A DNA stretch of 64,000 nucleotides from Vitellaria paradoxa (taxonomy: Eukaryota; Streptophyta; Magnoliopsida; Ericales; Sapotaceae), in assembly GCA_019916065.1 (NCBI GenBank), contig CM034243.1:29476147-29540146 (forward strand). Direction: 5' to 3'. This document shows positions 1-11,362 of the stretch, one piece after another (position 1 is the first letter of the stretch; every line of letters starts with the position of its first letter). The notes under the pieces were generated by a model. That model worked only from the letters and a program-made list of their open reading frames with translations. It was not told the DNA's origin and searched no databases. The translations under genes and the position numbers were made by a program.

Positions 1-170
1 TTCCTAAAAAGGTCAAATATGACCCAACTATTGACTGTATATTTATTGGATATGCATCCAATAGCAGTGCATGTAGGTTTCTCACTTATAAATATGATAT
101 TTCAAATATCAATGTCAATATGATCACTGAATTTAGAAATGTATCATTTTTCAAAGATATTTTTCTTTGA
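1..170 (+). mobile_element. Ty1/copia remnant, 3' end of integrase region (unit 1 edge)
   Basis: Translates as PKKVKYDPTIDCIFIGYA, then a stretch resembling copia pol just downstream of the integrase core, ending ITEFRNVSFFKDIF and a stop. It is the tail of the element seen whole at the ends of units 1 and 2. No reverse transcriptase, RNase H or 3' LTR follows. Confidence 0.8.
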
Positions 171-585
171 AAAATATCTTTATTTATTTTTATTTACTTT
201 TGTTTCCTGAGTGCTCGAAACATCCATGACGTCATATAATGAAAATGAATACTCTCTCTTTTATTTGGTATATAAATATCTGTGTATAACATATAAAGGT
301 AAAAATGCAATTCACTTTCTAACTTCATTGGGCTTGTTCCAAATAAATTGTGACTACGCGTGCAGTGTAATTTTAATGTTAAAGGTGTTGATCCAAATTT
401 GAAAGAACCTTGGATACTAATTGTAATTGTAATTGATTTTATTTTATTTTTTTCATTTCTGATTTGAGAGGAGAGAGAAAATGGGCTTTACAGGAGTGAT
501 GGAGTGACTATTTATGGAAATTTTTACGTGTATAATCCAACCTATTCTCGTCAGGTCTCAACGTTGAATAATAATAATAATAATA
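171..585. other. Unassigned stretch with (ATT)n tract
   Basis: AT-rich intergenic DNA after the copia tail. It has no coding signal beyond chance frames and ends in a short AAT/ATT microsatellite at about 567-585 that abuts the poly-T of the SINE. The same stretch occurs at the same place in units 2 and 3. Confidence 0.5.
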
Positions 586-745
586 TTTTTTTTTTTTGAC
601 AAGTGAAACATGCCCAGCCCTTCATTAAGGGCAACACGTCACAACCCAACCCCAACAATCCTACCTACAACAGGTTTCGAACTCTCAGCCTCCTAAACAA
701 AAAGTTGGTACGTGAACTAGGCCAAGCCGTCTTACTCAACATTGG
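586..745 (-). mobile_element. tRNA-derived SINE (minus strand), unit 1
   Basis: On the minus strand there is an A-box-like TTGGCCTAGTTCACG (724-711 region), a B-box-like GAGTTCGAAACC (684-673) about 50 nt further on, a unique body and a 3' poly-A tail followed by (ATT)n. This is the expected order for a Pol III SINE. Ends are approximate and the boxes are degenerate. Confidence 0.6.
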
Positions 746-776
746 ACAATATACACATCTTTTGCATTGTTAATAA

Positions 777-1577
777 GCTCCCCATTTGATAGCATTTTTA
801 TTTTTTTATTTATATTCTTAAAATTTTGTAAATTAATAATAGAAACATTTTTGTTAAATTTATTTATAATTTTTTGATCCAAAAAAAAATTTTAAAAAAA
901 ATTTAAAGAGAAAAATATGAATAAAAAAGTATTTTTGCTCTATTTTTTTCTGTTACAAATATTTTGTTAATTTTAACACTTTATCCATTTTTATTGCATT
1001 ATATTAAAATGAATTATTTTATTCGAATATTTTATTAAATTAAAATTATTTTTAATAAATAAAAATTATTTATTTTTAATAAATAATTAATTTAATTAAT
1101 ATGAATATATTTTATTAAATTATTTTTACTAAATAATAAAATTAGATTAATTAATTTTAACTTAAATTTAATAATTAATTTAATTTAATTAATATTAGAT
1201 ATATTTTATTAAATTATAATAAATATCATAATGAAATTATTTAAATTATTATGAAATATATTTTTTAATTATTTTTAATAAATAATATAATTAAATTACA
1301 ACTTAATATATTTTATACTTAAATATTAAATTATTTAATAAATAATTTAATTTAATTAATTAATTAAATTAATATGAAATATATTTTATTAAATTTAATT
1401 AATTTTTTATAAACTAATAAAATTAAATATTTTATGAAAGTAAAAAATTAATAATTGTAAACAAAATTGCATTTCTGAACTCATTTTCAGTTTTCATTTT
1501 AAAAAAAAAAAGATAACAGAAAACAAAAAAACATAAAGCACAAATAAAAAAAAAGGACAACATTACCAAATGACCCC
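777..1577. mobile_element. AT-rich TIR element, TAA target duplication, unit 1
   Basis: 801 bp of very AT-rich DNA made of TTTAATAAATAA-like stretches. Its ends are similar in inverted orientation: left GCTCCCCATTTGATAGC and right ending ATTACCAAATGACCCC. It is flanked by TAA on both sides (774-776 and 1578-1580), the duplication typical of Harbinger-like elements. It has no coding capacity. The AT-rich stretch at 18733-19600 shares its internal sequence. Confidence 0.6.
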
Positions 1578-1920
1578 TAAGTAAACATTTTTTATTTGCT
1601 ATGTATCACCCAATTACCAAAACATCTAAAACCTTAAAATGGACAAGTAGTTAGCTATGATCATAATATTATGTTATAATCCTAAGTGATAGCTCAACTA
1701 ATAATATTTTTGAATTTGATCTCCAGTGATTCTTAATTCGAGTCTCCTACAAACTATGAAAGGTTTATTTGATTTTTAATTTCAAAGTTTCAAAAATTAA
1801 TCGAGATGCGTATAAAATAGTTTAAGTATACTAAATATTCAAGTATATATATATAAATTTATATATAATCTTGCTTGAAGTAGCCATGCGTTTTTAAAGA
1901 GAAGAAGAAGGAAGAGGGGG

Positions 1921-1951
<31 letters not shown>

Positions 1952-2250
1952 CACAGAAAAAATTAGACGCCAATTCTACTAATAATGCTTCTAAATGTTA
2001 TAGGAAATAATGATAGAATTTAAATAACAGTATATACCTAGCTTTTTTTTTTCTTTCTTTTGTTTTCAAGTAACAGATAAATATATATATATATATATCA
2101 TTCCTTTTTAATTGAACTCGATCCAATAAATACGTGAACATATTCGCTCTATGATGTCTATAAATATATTCGCTTTATGATGCATCACCATCCATAAATA
2201 AAACAACGTCAAATGTCAAGAAAATTCAAAAGGAAATATTTCTCCAGTAG
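1578..2250. other. Non-coding stretch with GA and TA microsatellites
   Basis: No gene is visible. It contains a (GA)n run at about 1920-1946 and a (TA)n run at about 2082-2098. Both differ in length among units 1, 2 and 3 (the GA run is clearly shorter in unit 3, near 54560-54580). Such differences make them markers for telling the copies apart. Confidence 0.6.
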
Positions 2251-3544
2251 TTCGCTTAGTTTACCTTCAATGTTACTTTAATCCTACACGATTTAATTGC
2301 AACGGTCAAATCTCTATTACTTACTGTCAAATAACAATTCGATCATTTCGTTAGTTGAACGTTAAATACAACTATTAAACTAATAATAAAGGTAATTTTT
2401 TCTACAATTTATCCTTAGTATTATTTTACTCCCTCACGTTTCAATTGTAATAGTCAAATTCCTATACTTTCGTGTATATTTGAAATATATTTTATTAAAT
2501 TATTTTTAATAAATAATATAATTAAATCAATACTTAATTTAGTTTAATTAATATGAAATATAAGTATTAAATTTAAATAATTTTTAAAAATAATAAAATT
2601 AAATATTTTATTAAAGGTGATTCCATGGTAAGGCATATTTTATTAAAATATTTTTAGTAAATAATATAATTAAATTATATTTAATATATTTTATTTTTAT
2701 TAAATTAGATTATTTTTAATGAATAATATAAATAATTAGTAATATATTTAAATTAATACTTAATTTAGTTTAATTAATATGAAATATATTTTATTAAATT
2801 TAAATAATTTTTAAAAATTAATAAAATAAAATATTTTATTAAAAATTAATTTATGGAAATTAAATTTTCATCTAAATGCAGTTTCAATTTTTATTTCAGA
2901 AAAAATGATAATGAAAAAATAATATCAGAAAACAAAGAGTTAAATCAAACGATTCTAGTTTTTCTATTTTGTTTAACTCTTTATTTTTTGATTTTGTTTT
3001 CTGCTATCATTTTTTCGTGAAATAAAAGTGAAACTACATTTAGAAATGTAATTTTATTTACATAAAATAATTTTTTAATAAAATAGTTAATTTTATTATT
3101 TTTAAAAAATTACTTGAATTTAATAAATACATTTCATATTAATTAAACTAAATTAAGTATAAATTTAATTATATTATTTATTAAAAATAATTTTATTCAA
3201 AAAAAGAAAAGATATTAAATATTTTTCAATTTTATTATTTACTAAAAATAATTTAATAAAATATATTTCTGATCATATTATATATTAAAAATAATTTAAT
3301 AAAATATATATCAAATATACACCGAAAATGTAGAGATTTAACTGTTACAATTGAAACGCGAGAGATTAAAGTGATAATGAGGGCAAACTGTATAAAAATT
3401 ACTTTTTTATCTTTAATTTAATAGTTGTATTTAATGGTCAATTAACAGAAGGACAGAATTACTACTTGACTAAAAGCGTAGAAATTTAGCTGTTGTAATT
3501 GAAACAAGTGGGACTAAAATAACATTAAAAGTAAACTGTAAGGA
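2251..3544. repeat. Long foldback (inverted repeat) element, unit 1
   Basis: Two imperfect inverted arms of about 0.6 kb meet near 2950. Inner arms: CTAAATGCAGTTTCAATTTT and AACAAAGAGTTAAA at left against TTTAACTCTTTATTTT and GTGAAACTACATTTAG at right. Outer arms: TTCGCTTAGTTTACCTTCAA at left against TTAAAAGTAAACTGTAAGG at right. There is no coding frame. It could be a foldback or Mutator-like non-autonomous element, or a head-to-head pair of MITEs. Confidence 0.65.
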
Positions 3545-3780
3545 TAATTTTTGTGTTTTACTTTTTTTATAATTATAGACCAAATGGAGCCCTACTAGAG
3601 CGATGAACCGGTCCAATGAATAGAGACTCTTGTGCACCTAATCCTTGTGCTTGGATTCAATACTCGGGTCTTCGCTTACCCGAATAAGAAAAATGTGATT
3701 TTATATTATTTAAAAAAAATGGATCCCTACAAATATCTTCCCACAGATTAATCAAGAATGAATCCCTACAAAACCGAAAG

Positions 3781-4031
3781 GGATAGTTGAGTTGGTTCAG
3801 ATGGCGGGCTGAAGGGCCTGGGACTAATAGGTCCCGGGTTCGACACCTCTCGGGGGTAGTCCTTCCTCTAATTGTGGAGGGCCATCTAACAGCCTTCTCG
3901 GCTGAACCGGTCAGCCAGAGCTTGCCTAGGCTAGTTTACCTTCTCGCGGTTCTTTGTCGGCTAGGGCCACGGGGCGGGCTTCACCCAGTGTACACCTATG
4001 GGTAGCGGCTACGGGTTTCTCCCCGACCCTC
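3781..4031 (+). mobile_element. tRNA-derived SINE (plus strand), unit 1
   Basis: It starts with an A box, GGATAGTTGAGTTGG (3781-3795), followed 41 nt later by a clear B box, GGTTCGACACC (3837-3847). A GC-rich tRNA-unrelated body runs to CCCCGACCCTC. This GC-rich block stands out in AT-rich surroundings. AAGAATG occurs on both sides (3754-3760 and 4034-4040) and may be part of a target duplication. It resembles plant SINEs of the Au type, but family membership is not proven. Confidence 0.75.
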
Positions 4032-4751
4032 AAAAGAATGTATCCATCTTTGCAGTGACACTTACAAATTAACATATTGCATATGTTTTTCATTTTCTTT
4101 TCAAATAATAACATAATAATACTTAATTAGTTTAGTAAACTTCTCGCTACTCAACTTTTATTTATTTTCTTTTAAATGATCAAAAGCACCCTCTTATATT
4201 TTTAAACTACTTTTGAACCATAAAAGGTAAAAATATTAAATTAACAAAATTTAATAAGGTAGCTGGTAAAAAATTAATTTTTTTCCATCCTAAATACAAA
4301 AAAATTATTATTATTATTATTATTATTATTATTTTTGGTGTTCTCCAAGTAAGCCTAAGATCAACCCAAGAGGGGGGGGGAATAAAACTCAAATTTTGGG
4401 AACTCAGCTCAAAGTCATCCAAAATGACAAATTAACCAACAATGCTCGCAGTTGAGACGCAAGTGTACTCATTAGCGATGACTATAATATCGTATTGTGA
4501 ATTCTTGTAGAGTTCGTTTTACATAATTATTCTTGTTTATAATCAAATAACATAAAAAAATAAAATAAATTCACATTTCGTATCAACAATGTACCTGTCG
4601 TGTCCAGGGCATGCCTTTCTAAAATCTACTATAATCATTTTACACCTGTGCCTTCAAATGCCCAAAAACGAGTAAAACTTGTGCTCTCTATGCGTCATCA
4701 CTGCTTGGTCAACTAAAACTTGCAAATTTAAAGAATAGGCTATTTAATTTA

Positions 4752-4901
4752 ACTGACGTTTGGAACCCTATTTTTGCCCCCCCCCCCCCCCACTTTTTTG
4801 CCAAAAGTTGCAATCTCAAAATGATAAAATTGTAAAAAGTTAAAAATAATTGATAAAAGTCAAATTTTTTTTTTGTATTTTTTTGAACTCCAAACGTTAC
4901 C
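4752..4901. mobile_element. Small MITE with TTA flanks, unit 1
   Basis: 150 bp with inverted ends ACTGACGTTTGGAACCC and GAACTCCAAACGTTACC, flanked by TTA on both sides. The interior holds a poly-C tract. It is non-coding and Harbinger-like by target duplication. Confidence 0.5.
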
Positions 4902-5131
4902 TTAGTTTCACTTGGCCCATTCTGACAATTATCATTAAAAAAACAAAAAAACAAAAGAAAAAAGAACAAAAATACTATGTGTCCTTTACGCACACCAAAC
5001 GTGTGATATTCTTCATTAATATTTTTTATAAAATGAAACTAGATTAAACATGCAAGGAACAAAGTGCTATGATTTAAAATATAAGGAGTAAAATTAGATT
5101 GGGAATAAAGTACATATATGCTAAGTGTAAT

Positions 5132-5587
5132 TGTTACGATCCCATGAGCATAAATCATATGAGTTATATTTGTTTCACATCAGTAGTATGAAATGGTAAT
5201 GCGGTGCTTATATATCTTGAACTCTATCCCTTTAACAACTAGTTTTTAGAAGTAAGTTCTCCTAAAGCATATAACAAATGGTATCAAAACATGCACCACC
5301 TCTCCCATCCACTACAATACAGGAGGTGACACCAACAAAGCAGTATTAGCTCGGCAACGTCGACATTGTACCTAAATTATAATGCAAAATCTGCCTATGT
5401 GATTGCAGAGCCTAGTGGAATGTAACGATTCCAGAGGTATGCAGAGACTGTAGTGCAAAGTAGAAGTACGAAGCGTAATAAAAAGTTATGATCTCGTAGG
5501 CATATAAAGGTCATACTAGTAGTATGTGAGAATTTCCTCCCCTTCACCCCAAATTTTTAAGAGTAACTTCTCTAAACATATATAACA
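5132..5587 (+). mobile_element. TRIM (terminal-repeat retrotransposon in miniature), unit 1
   Basis: Two related short LTR-like repeats, 5132-5276 (TGTTACGATCCCATGAGC ... CATATAACA) and 5484-5587 (starting TTATGATCTCGTAGGC ... CATATATAACA), enclose about 207 bp of non-coding DNA. Two bases after the first repeat comes TGGTATCAAAACA, matching a primer-binding site for initiator tRNA-Met. Flanks GTAAT and ATAAT may be a degenerate 5-bp target duplication. Size and structure fit a TRIM. It lies just downstream of the SMT1 3' end. Confidence 0.75.
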
Positions 5588-6148
5588 ATAATTTACCCTC
5601 GAAGAATAATAGAGCCAAAGAATGAGAACAAACAGAAGAATCAATAAAAGTGAGCTCAGAATCCGCAGTTAAGGTGAGAGAAATACTTCACATCCGGCAT
5701 AACTTGTGAATCTTTATCAAACCAAAAGGCAGAAAATTATAGCTAGTAAGACAGCAAGACATCATACAGAAGAGCAACTCACAAACCCGAAAACCAAAAA
5801 ACATAGTCTTTGTCATATGCCCCCTACTTTGACTAAAATTTCCAACAACCAGAATCCCAAAAGTTTTAAACAAACTAAATACTGCTTCTTGTTGATCGAT
5901 TCGCAGTTCAGCATTATTACTGACCATCCAATCGGGCTTCTTCGCCAAAAAGAAATATATTGGCGTAAGATCTCTTTCCTGAAACACCCGTTAATATAGA
6001 TATGGGTTAGAAGTATCCTACGGACTCGGAATCATGGTTAAATTATCCAATTAATAAACTTCAGGAGCTCACCCTCTCAATTTTTCTTGTTCAATCGAAA
6101 TTCAGACGATAATTAAAAGGGATCTCAGATCAGAAATATTTATTTAAT

Positions 6149-6175
6149 TGCAAAGTTCTAAAGTGAAATCTCAGA
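6149..6175. other. Filler DNA at the exon 12 deletion junction of SMT1 copy 1
   Basis: Where units 2 and 3 have about 569 bp including exon 12 (unit 3: 58969-59537), unit 1 has 27 bp of unrelated sequence. Parts match DNA next to the break: TGCAAAGTT-CTA resembles 6199-6211, and ATCTCAGATCA matches 6122-6132. This is the signature of end joining with templated insertions. Confidence 0.85.
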
Positions 6176-6736
6176 TCACATGAAAATGCACTTTAAAGTG
6201 CAAAGTTTCTATTTTAATGAGAAAACACCTTCCAATCACACACTCAAACAAGAACAATACAATAATAATTGGTGGCATGTTGGCAGTATGCGACTGTATA
6301 CAGCCCTTACCAAGTTTCTGGTAACAAAACGTCCAACGGCTGTTGCACGGAAGCCACTCAATGAGAAATGACTTGTATCCAAAGGCAAGTACCAAGGAAC
6401 GGGTGAGTCTGCCAGATCTTTCTCCCATATAACCTTGATAGACCAAAAATATATATATATATATAGGTGCCAGTTATCGTAGCCATTTTGGTTTATCTAT
6501 ATAGAATCAATCAGATAACAAAAAGTTAGCAGACAAGCAATTTGCTACTCACTTCAAAGCCTGCTTGCTTCAGAGCTTCAAGGCATTGTCCTGTAAGCCT
6601 AACATCAGGGAGACCACTACCAAGCTCGATTTCTGCCTGCATCAATTGAAATATTAATATAAATACAAGTACCTATATCAACTCGTATTAAAATAATAAT
6701 AAAAACTAATTGCAAGCTAATTTGTGCTTCCAGATA

Positions 6737-8549
6737 CACTACTATAATAATTAATAAAGATCACATTGAGAAATCATAAAAATCATGGTTTTAGAAAAAG
6801 CGTGATAAAGATTTGTAAGTTAAATTTTTTATCTCAATCTAATTAAAAAACTGAGATAAAAAGTTACTTTAGTTACTTATTATCTCATTTTTGTTAAAAC
6901 TGTGATTGTATTTAAAATGAGATAAAAAATCAATGAAAACCATCTCTAGAAAAAACTGAGATAAAAGACCAGTAGAAACTATCTCTAGAAAAAATCGAAA
7001 TAAAAGATTAGTGAAAACATCTCTAGAAAAAATTGAGATAAAAAAGTGAGAAAAATTATATCTTAAAAAAAGTGAGATAATTAAAAAAATGAAAGATAAT
7101 ATTTTTATTTTTTTTTCTCTATATCTCTCTCAAACAATTTTATTTATCACTTTATATGATTTAAATTAGATTCCATAAATTTTATTGTAACATTTATTTA
7201 TTAATTTTAATTAATTGTATATGCTATAAAAACTACAATCATAGATCAACAAACAAAAATATTTTTAAATTAATGTTAAAACTAAATTTACTAAATCAAA
7301 TTTAAATAACGTTAAATATATAATCATTATTTTTTCAGTAAATATATAGGAGTAGTCTTCATAATTTGTAAGACTTATAACGAGGTGAATATTAAATACT
7401 TAATATCTAATAAACGTTAAGTGTATCTTTAATATTAATTATATTAAAAGTGACATTATTTTATATTTGTTGCAAGTGATAAAAATTTAAAAATAAAAAT
7501 AATAAATATTTTCTTTTTTTTTTTCTTTCTAGAACTAATTTTTGAATATAATCATTGAAAATATTTTTTGTATTATAAATCAATTTTTAAAATAGTTTTC
7601 AAAAATTTTGTTTTGAACAATAATTTTCTAAAACTAAAATAAACGCAGCTTAATTACTTTTAAAAATATAATACAGAATGAAGAAAAATATATTATAAAT
7701 AGTGGGTTCTGATTAAATATATGCCATACACAAAGATTAAAGGAAAATAAGAAAAAGAATTAAAATCATTTTAATTAAATATGATAGATATTCATAATTA
7801 TTTATTAAGTATTTGCATGGTACTATATATTGGTTATGATTTCAAATTATTACAAAAAGTTAAAATAATTAAATAAAAGTAAATTTTTTATTATTTTTCC
7901 TAACCAATTGATTAGAAAAGTGCAACTTTTAGCTACTAATTGGTTAACAAAAGTCATAATAAATTATTGTAAAAATCTTAAAATAATTAAATTAAATAAT
8001 ATAATTTATTACTTTTTTTAGTAATCCCAAAAGTGATAAAATTTTGTTTTTATATATTAATATGTAAAATGTATATGTAAATGATAACTCGGACTAGCGG
8101 TCAACTACACTAACTTTAATTTAGAGGAGTGACACGAGTTCAATTCTCAATAGAAACAAAAAAGGATATCAAATATATATGGTTACTATAATGACAAGGC
8201 GCCAAATAGTGCTACGATGACATGATAGAATTTGCCGTGTGGATTTTTATTATTTTTAAAATTAATCCATTTTTTCAGCATAATTATTTTTTTATATTTG
8301 ATCACGACTTTTAAAAAAAGGTGAGATCAAATTCATAAAAGATCACATAAGATTTTATCTCAGTTTTTATCATAAAAGATCACGCTTTTAGTGGGTGATT
8401 GTTCTAAGTTTTTTTTATCACGGGTGTAAGCTGTGATCGAAAAGAAGTAACTTACAATCTCAACTGAATCAATCACGCTTTTATGACTGAGATAGAAAGT
8501 GAAATATCACACCTAAAAGATGTGATGTTTATACATTTTTGTAGCAGTG
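6737..8549. mobile_element. Non-autonomous CACTA (En/Spm-like) element in SMT1 intron 9, unit 1
   Basis: Ends CACTACTATAATAAT and (reverse strand) CACTGCTACAAAAAT form an imperfect inverted terminal repeat. Subterminal repeats are typical of the superfamily: CTCTAGAAAAAA-TGAGATAAAA units at 6940-7060 and GATCACG-CTTTTA units at 8300-8500. GATA flanks both ends (CACTA elements usually make 3-bp duplications, so the extra base may be chance). There is no transposase frame. Its right end lies 5 nt from exon 9, so the 5' splice site of intron 9 is GTATC followed directly by the element. Confidence 0.8.
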
Positions 8550-11070
8550 GATACCTTGATTTTTTGGTGCTCTTTGTTATTAGGATCGAAGGAGTCAGTC
8601 ATACACCATTCATCAGCAGCAAAACACTGACCAGGCTTCAATACTCTATAAATCTCTTTGTAGCACCCAACCTTCAGACCAGAAGATCAAAAATTAATTC
8701 AAAACAGGGCAGGGTATTGAGAACGAAAGAAGAGAAGTAGAAAAGCAAACAAACTTAACATGTTACAAGACAAGAGCTACAGTTTTCATAAAATAAATAT
8801 TTTAGATATATCTACCACATCTGGAGCATGACAGGTAGCCTCCATTGCATATATTGCGTCAAAACTATTGTCAGGAAATGGCATCTTCATGAAATCTGCC
8901 TGCATAATTATGAAACAATAATCAAAGGCTGGAAAATGACAGGAACAAAGTAATGCAATTTATTTAGACGACCACTAACCTTCACAAGGTCACAAGTCCC
9001 ATCTACTCCAGCATTGCGGTTCAATTCCTGCAGAATGATAAAAGCACCTAAGCATTGCACCGCCGGAATGATAAAGAGTTTTTCTTTCTATTTTTTTAAC
9101 AGAGAAAGAGCAATATGGCAGAATTTCAATAGTTACACAGGATCTATTTAACCAACAGAAATGGAACGCTATCATCCTTCTTTGATTATGAATTCAAGCT
9201 CAAATATAACTATGTTTTTGATGCTACTAATAAAAGAATTCCCGCTAGAGAGAGCATTGATCAACCGCATTAAGAAATTATAAATTCAAAATAATAGACA
9301 TTTGTTCTTATGGATCACCTTATTACTCCATGTAATTTTTGTCACATGGTAAAACATAAGAATGTACCTTTGCTCTTGATAGCTGATATTCATTGTTGTT
9401 CAGGCCTGTAACAGAAGTCATGCTGCCAGATATCACCAACAAACAGATTCGCAGATCCAACTCTTGCAAATAGCTAAATGAATTACCTAATGGAGCTATT
9501 CAGCCCTTTTCTGAATAAAACTGAAATAAGCATGAGTCATACAAGGAAAAATACCAGCAACCCCATCACTAAAGTCGTGGCTATTACATGTTATACTAGG
9601 ACCAGATAACATCTTCTCACTTGGTTATTTGTGCCACATTCAGATAGATTCATGAAAATAACCCCCAAAATCACTAAACCCATGCCTCAAATCGTTACCA
9701 TCGAGGGAAGGAGTACATAGGGAATAAAAATCCTCCCTTGTCGGCAGCAACTACGGTTTTCTGGCAATGATGGGAGTTATCTTACAAAGATGTGTATAAC
9801 AGATACATTAGTAGATTCAGTAAAATATATAGATTGAAATGAACAGCCTGTTGTTCAAGCAAGATATCAGGCATACAGTACCGTGAATGTGGGAAATAGG
9901 GTGGTGATAGTGAAGGAACACAGTGGATTAGTTGGGTATGGATCACAGAAGAAAAAGATAACATAATTTACCGTTTTGAAAATATATAACCCTAGGTTGT
10001 GTGATGGTATCCAATTGGTTCAAGTTAACTATTTGTTATTTTAAACGGTAGTATGGACGTTTGAAGCAGTCAGCTGAGGCAACCACAACAGTCAAAAGAT
10101 CTCCTTGGTCCAGCTAAGTAATTCCAAAATGGGGTGGAGGAAGGAAATTGCCTTTCTGCTAAAACCTCGAGGGTTAAAATTCCAATTCCAATTCAGCATC
10201 AAATCAAACCTTTCAAGCATTAGCAAATATAAAATACAACTAGGACACACCATACAAATGTTTTAAAAGCATCATTCGGATTACATACTTGCCCCTAAAC
10301 CGTTCAAAGAAGAAAACCAAGCGAAGCACAAAATCAACAGCCATATCCAAGAACAAATTAGGTTCACCCATGAATAATACCTGAACTTAGCAATTTCCCT
10401 TAATGGTCCGCCAATGCCACACCCAACATCTAACACCTACAGCAATAAGAAATAGCTAAAACTCATCTATCTCAAAAAATAACTCATCATAAGTCAGTTC
10501 ACTATTCATTTCTGATATTCTGTTGTAAAATCAACTAAAGTGGAAAAACCTTCTGTCCAGGTTTTAGGCCCAACTGTAAAGCAAGGAAGTGCTCATGTCG
10601 CTTAATGCTCTCTTTAAGAGACTCCCCTTTCCATCTGCAGGCACAGATACATGACCATGTTTAGGTCCTTATCATCAACGGTTGTAAGGAAGAGAAGAAA
10701 GTGGTGTAAATTTCTTGGACCAGAAATTGAAAAAATGTGGAAAACGGAAAGGGAGCATTGAAAGAGTATAAATATCATTGACCTCGGTGCAAAATGGAAT
10801 GCCTCTCCCCAGCCATATTCATAGAAGCTGGTAACAAGATCATAATATTTATTCACCTGAAAACCACGAGGCAATATTTATAGATGGTGTACTGCTATTT
10901 CATAAATCCAAGTGACTTGCATCCGAATAGAAAATTTACAGCGTGCATCACGAGCCCAGAGTAAAAGATATCACGCTTCAACAAAAACAGTCATAAAATG
11001 GGTCCACCTCATAGTCGTGAAGCTGCGAATTTGGGACTCAAATAACAATTTGAATTTCTTGAAATTTCTA

Positions 11071-11362
11071 AACGCCCGTTTGGTTTATTTTTTTTATTTT
11101 TTATTTTTGAACACATTTTTTATTTTATGCTGAAAATAAGGAAAATAGCTCAAAACGATTTAGTCACTTGTGTTTTCAAAACTTGTTTTAGAAAACAGAA
11201 AATGATTTTATACATAAAATAAAAAATAGAAAAAAGTCATTTTAAGTGTTTTTAACCTAAAATAAAGAAAATCTCAAAACATAAAAAATAGAACATTTTC
11301 TGTTTTCTTATTTTGAGATTTTAAAACATAAAATAAAAATAAAAAGCAAACTAAATACCACC
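11071..11362. mobile_element. MITE-like sequence in SMT1 intron 2 (unit 1)
   Basis: AT-rich block bounded by CCCGTTTGGTTTATTTTT at left and AAAAAGCAAACTAAATACCACC at right, which are partly complementary. The interior is itself partly self-complementary (TTTTGAGATTTTAAAAC-like). The same block is in unit 2 near 37635-37935. Ends are uncertain. Confidence 0.4.

Noticed and set aside
3781..3855. Possible tRNA gene (A and B boxes present)
   Set aside because: No acceptor stem or cloverleaf is apparent, and the boxes are followed by a conserved non-tRNA body, so SINE is the better reading.
3787..4005. Open frame of 72 codons on the plus strand
   Set aside because: It lies inside the GC-rich SINE; no protein similarity recognised, and the opposite strand is also open.
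9782..9964. 60-codon minus-strand frame repeated in all units
   Set aside because: It lies inside SMT1 intron 5; conservation across units only reflects the recent duplication.
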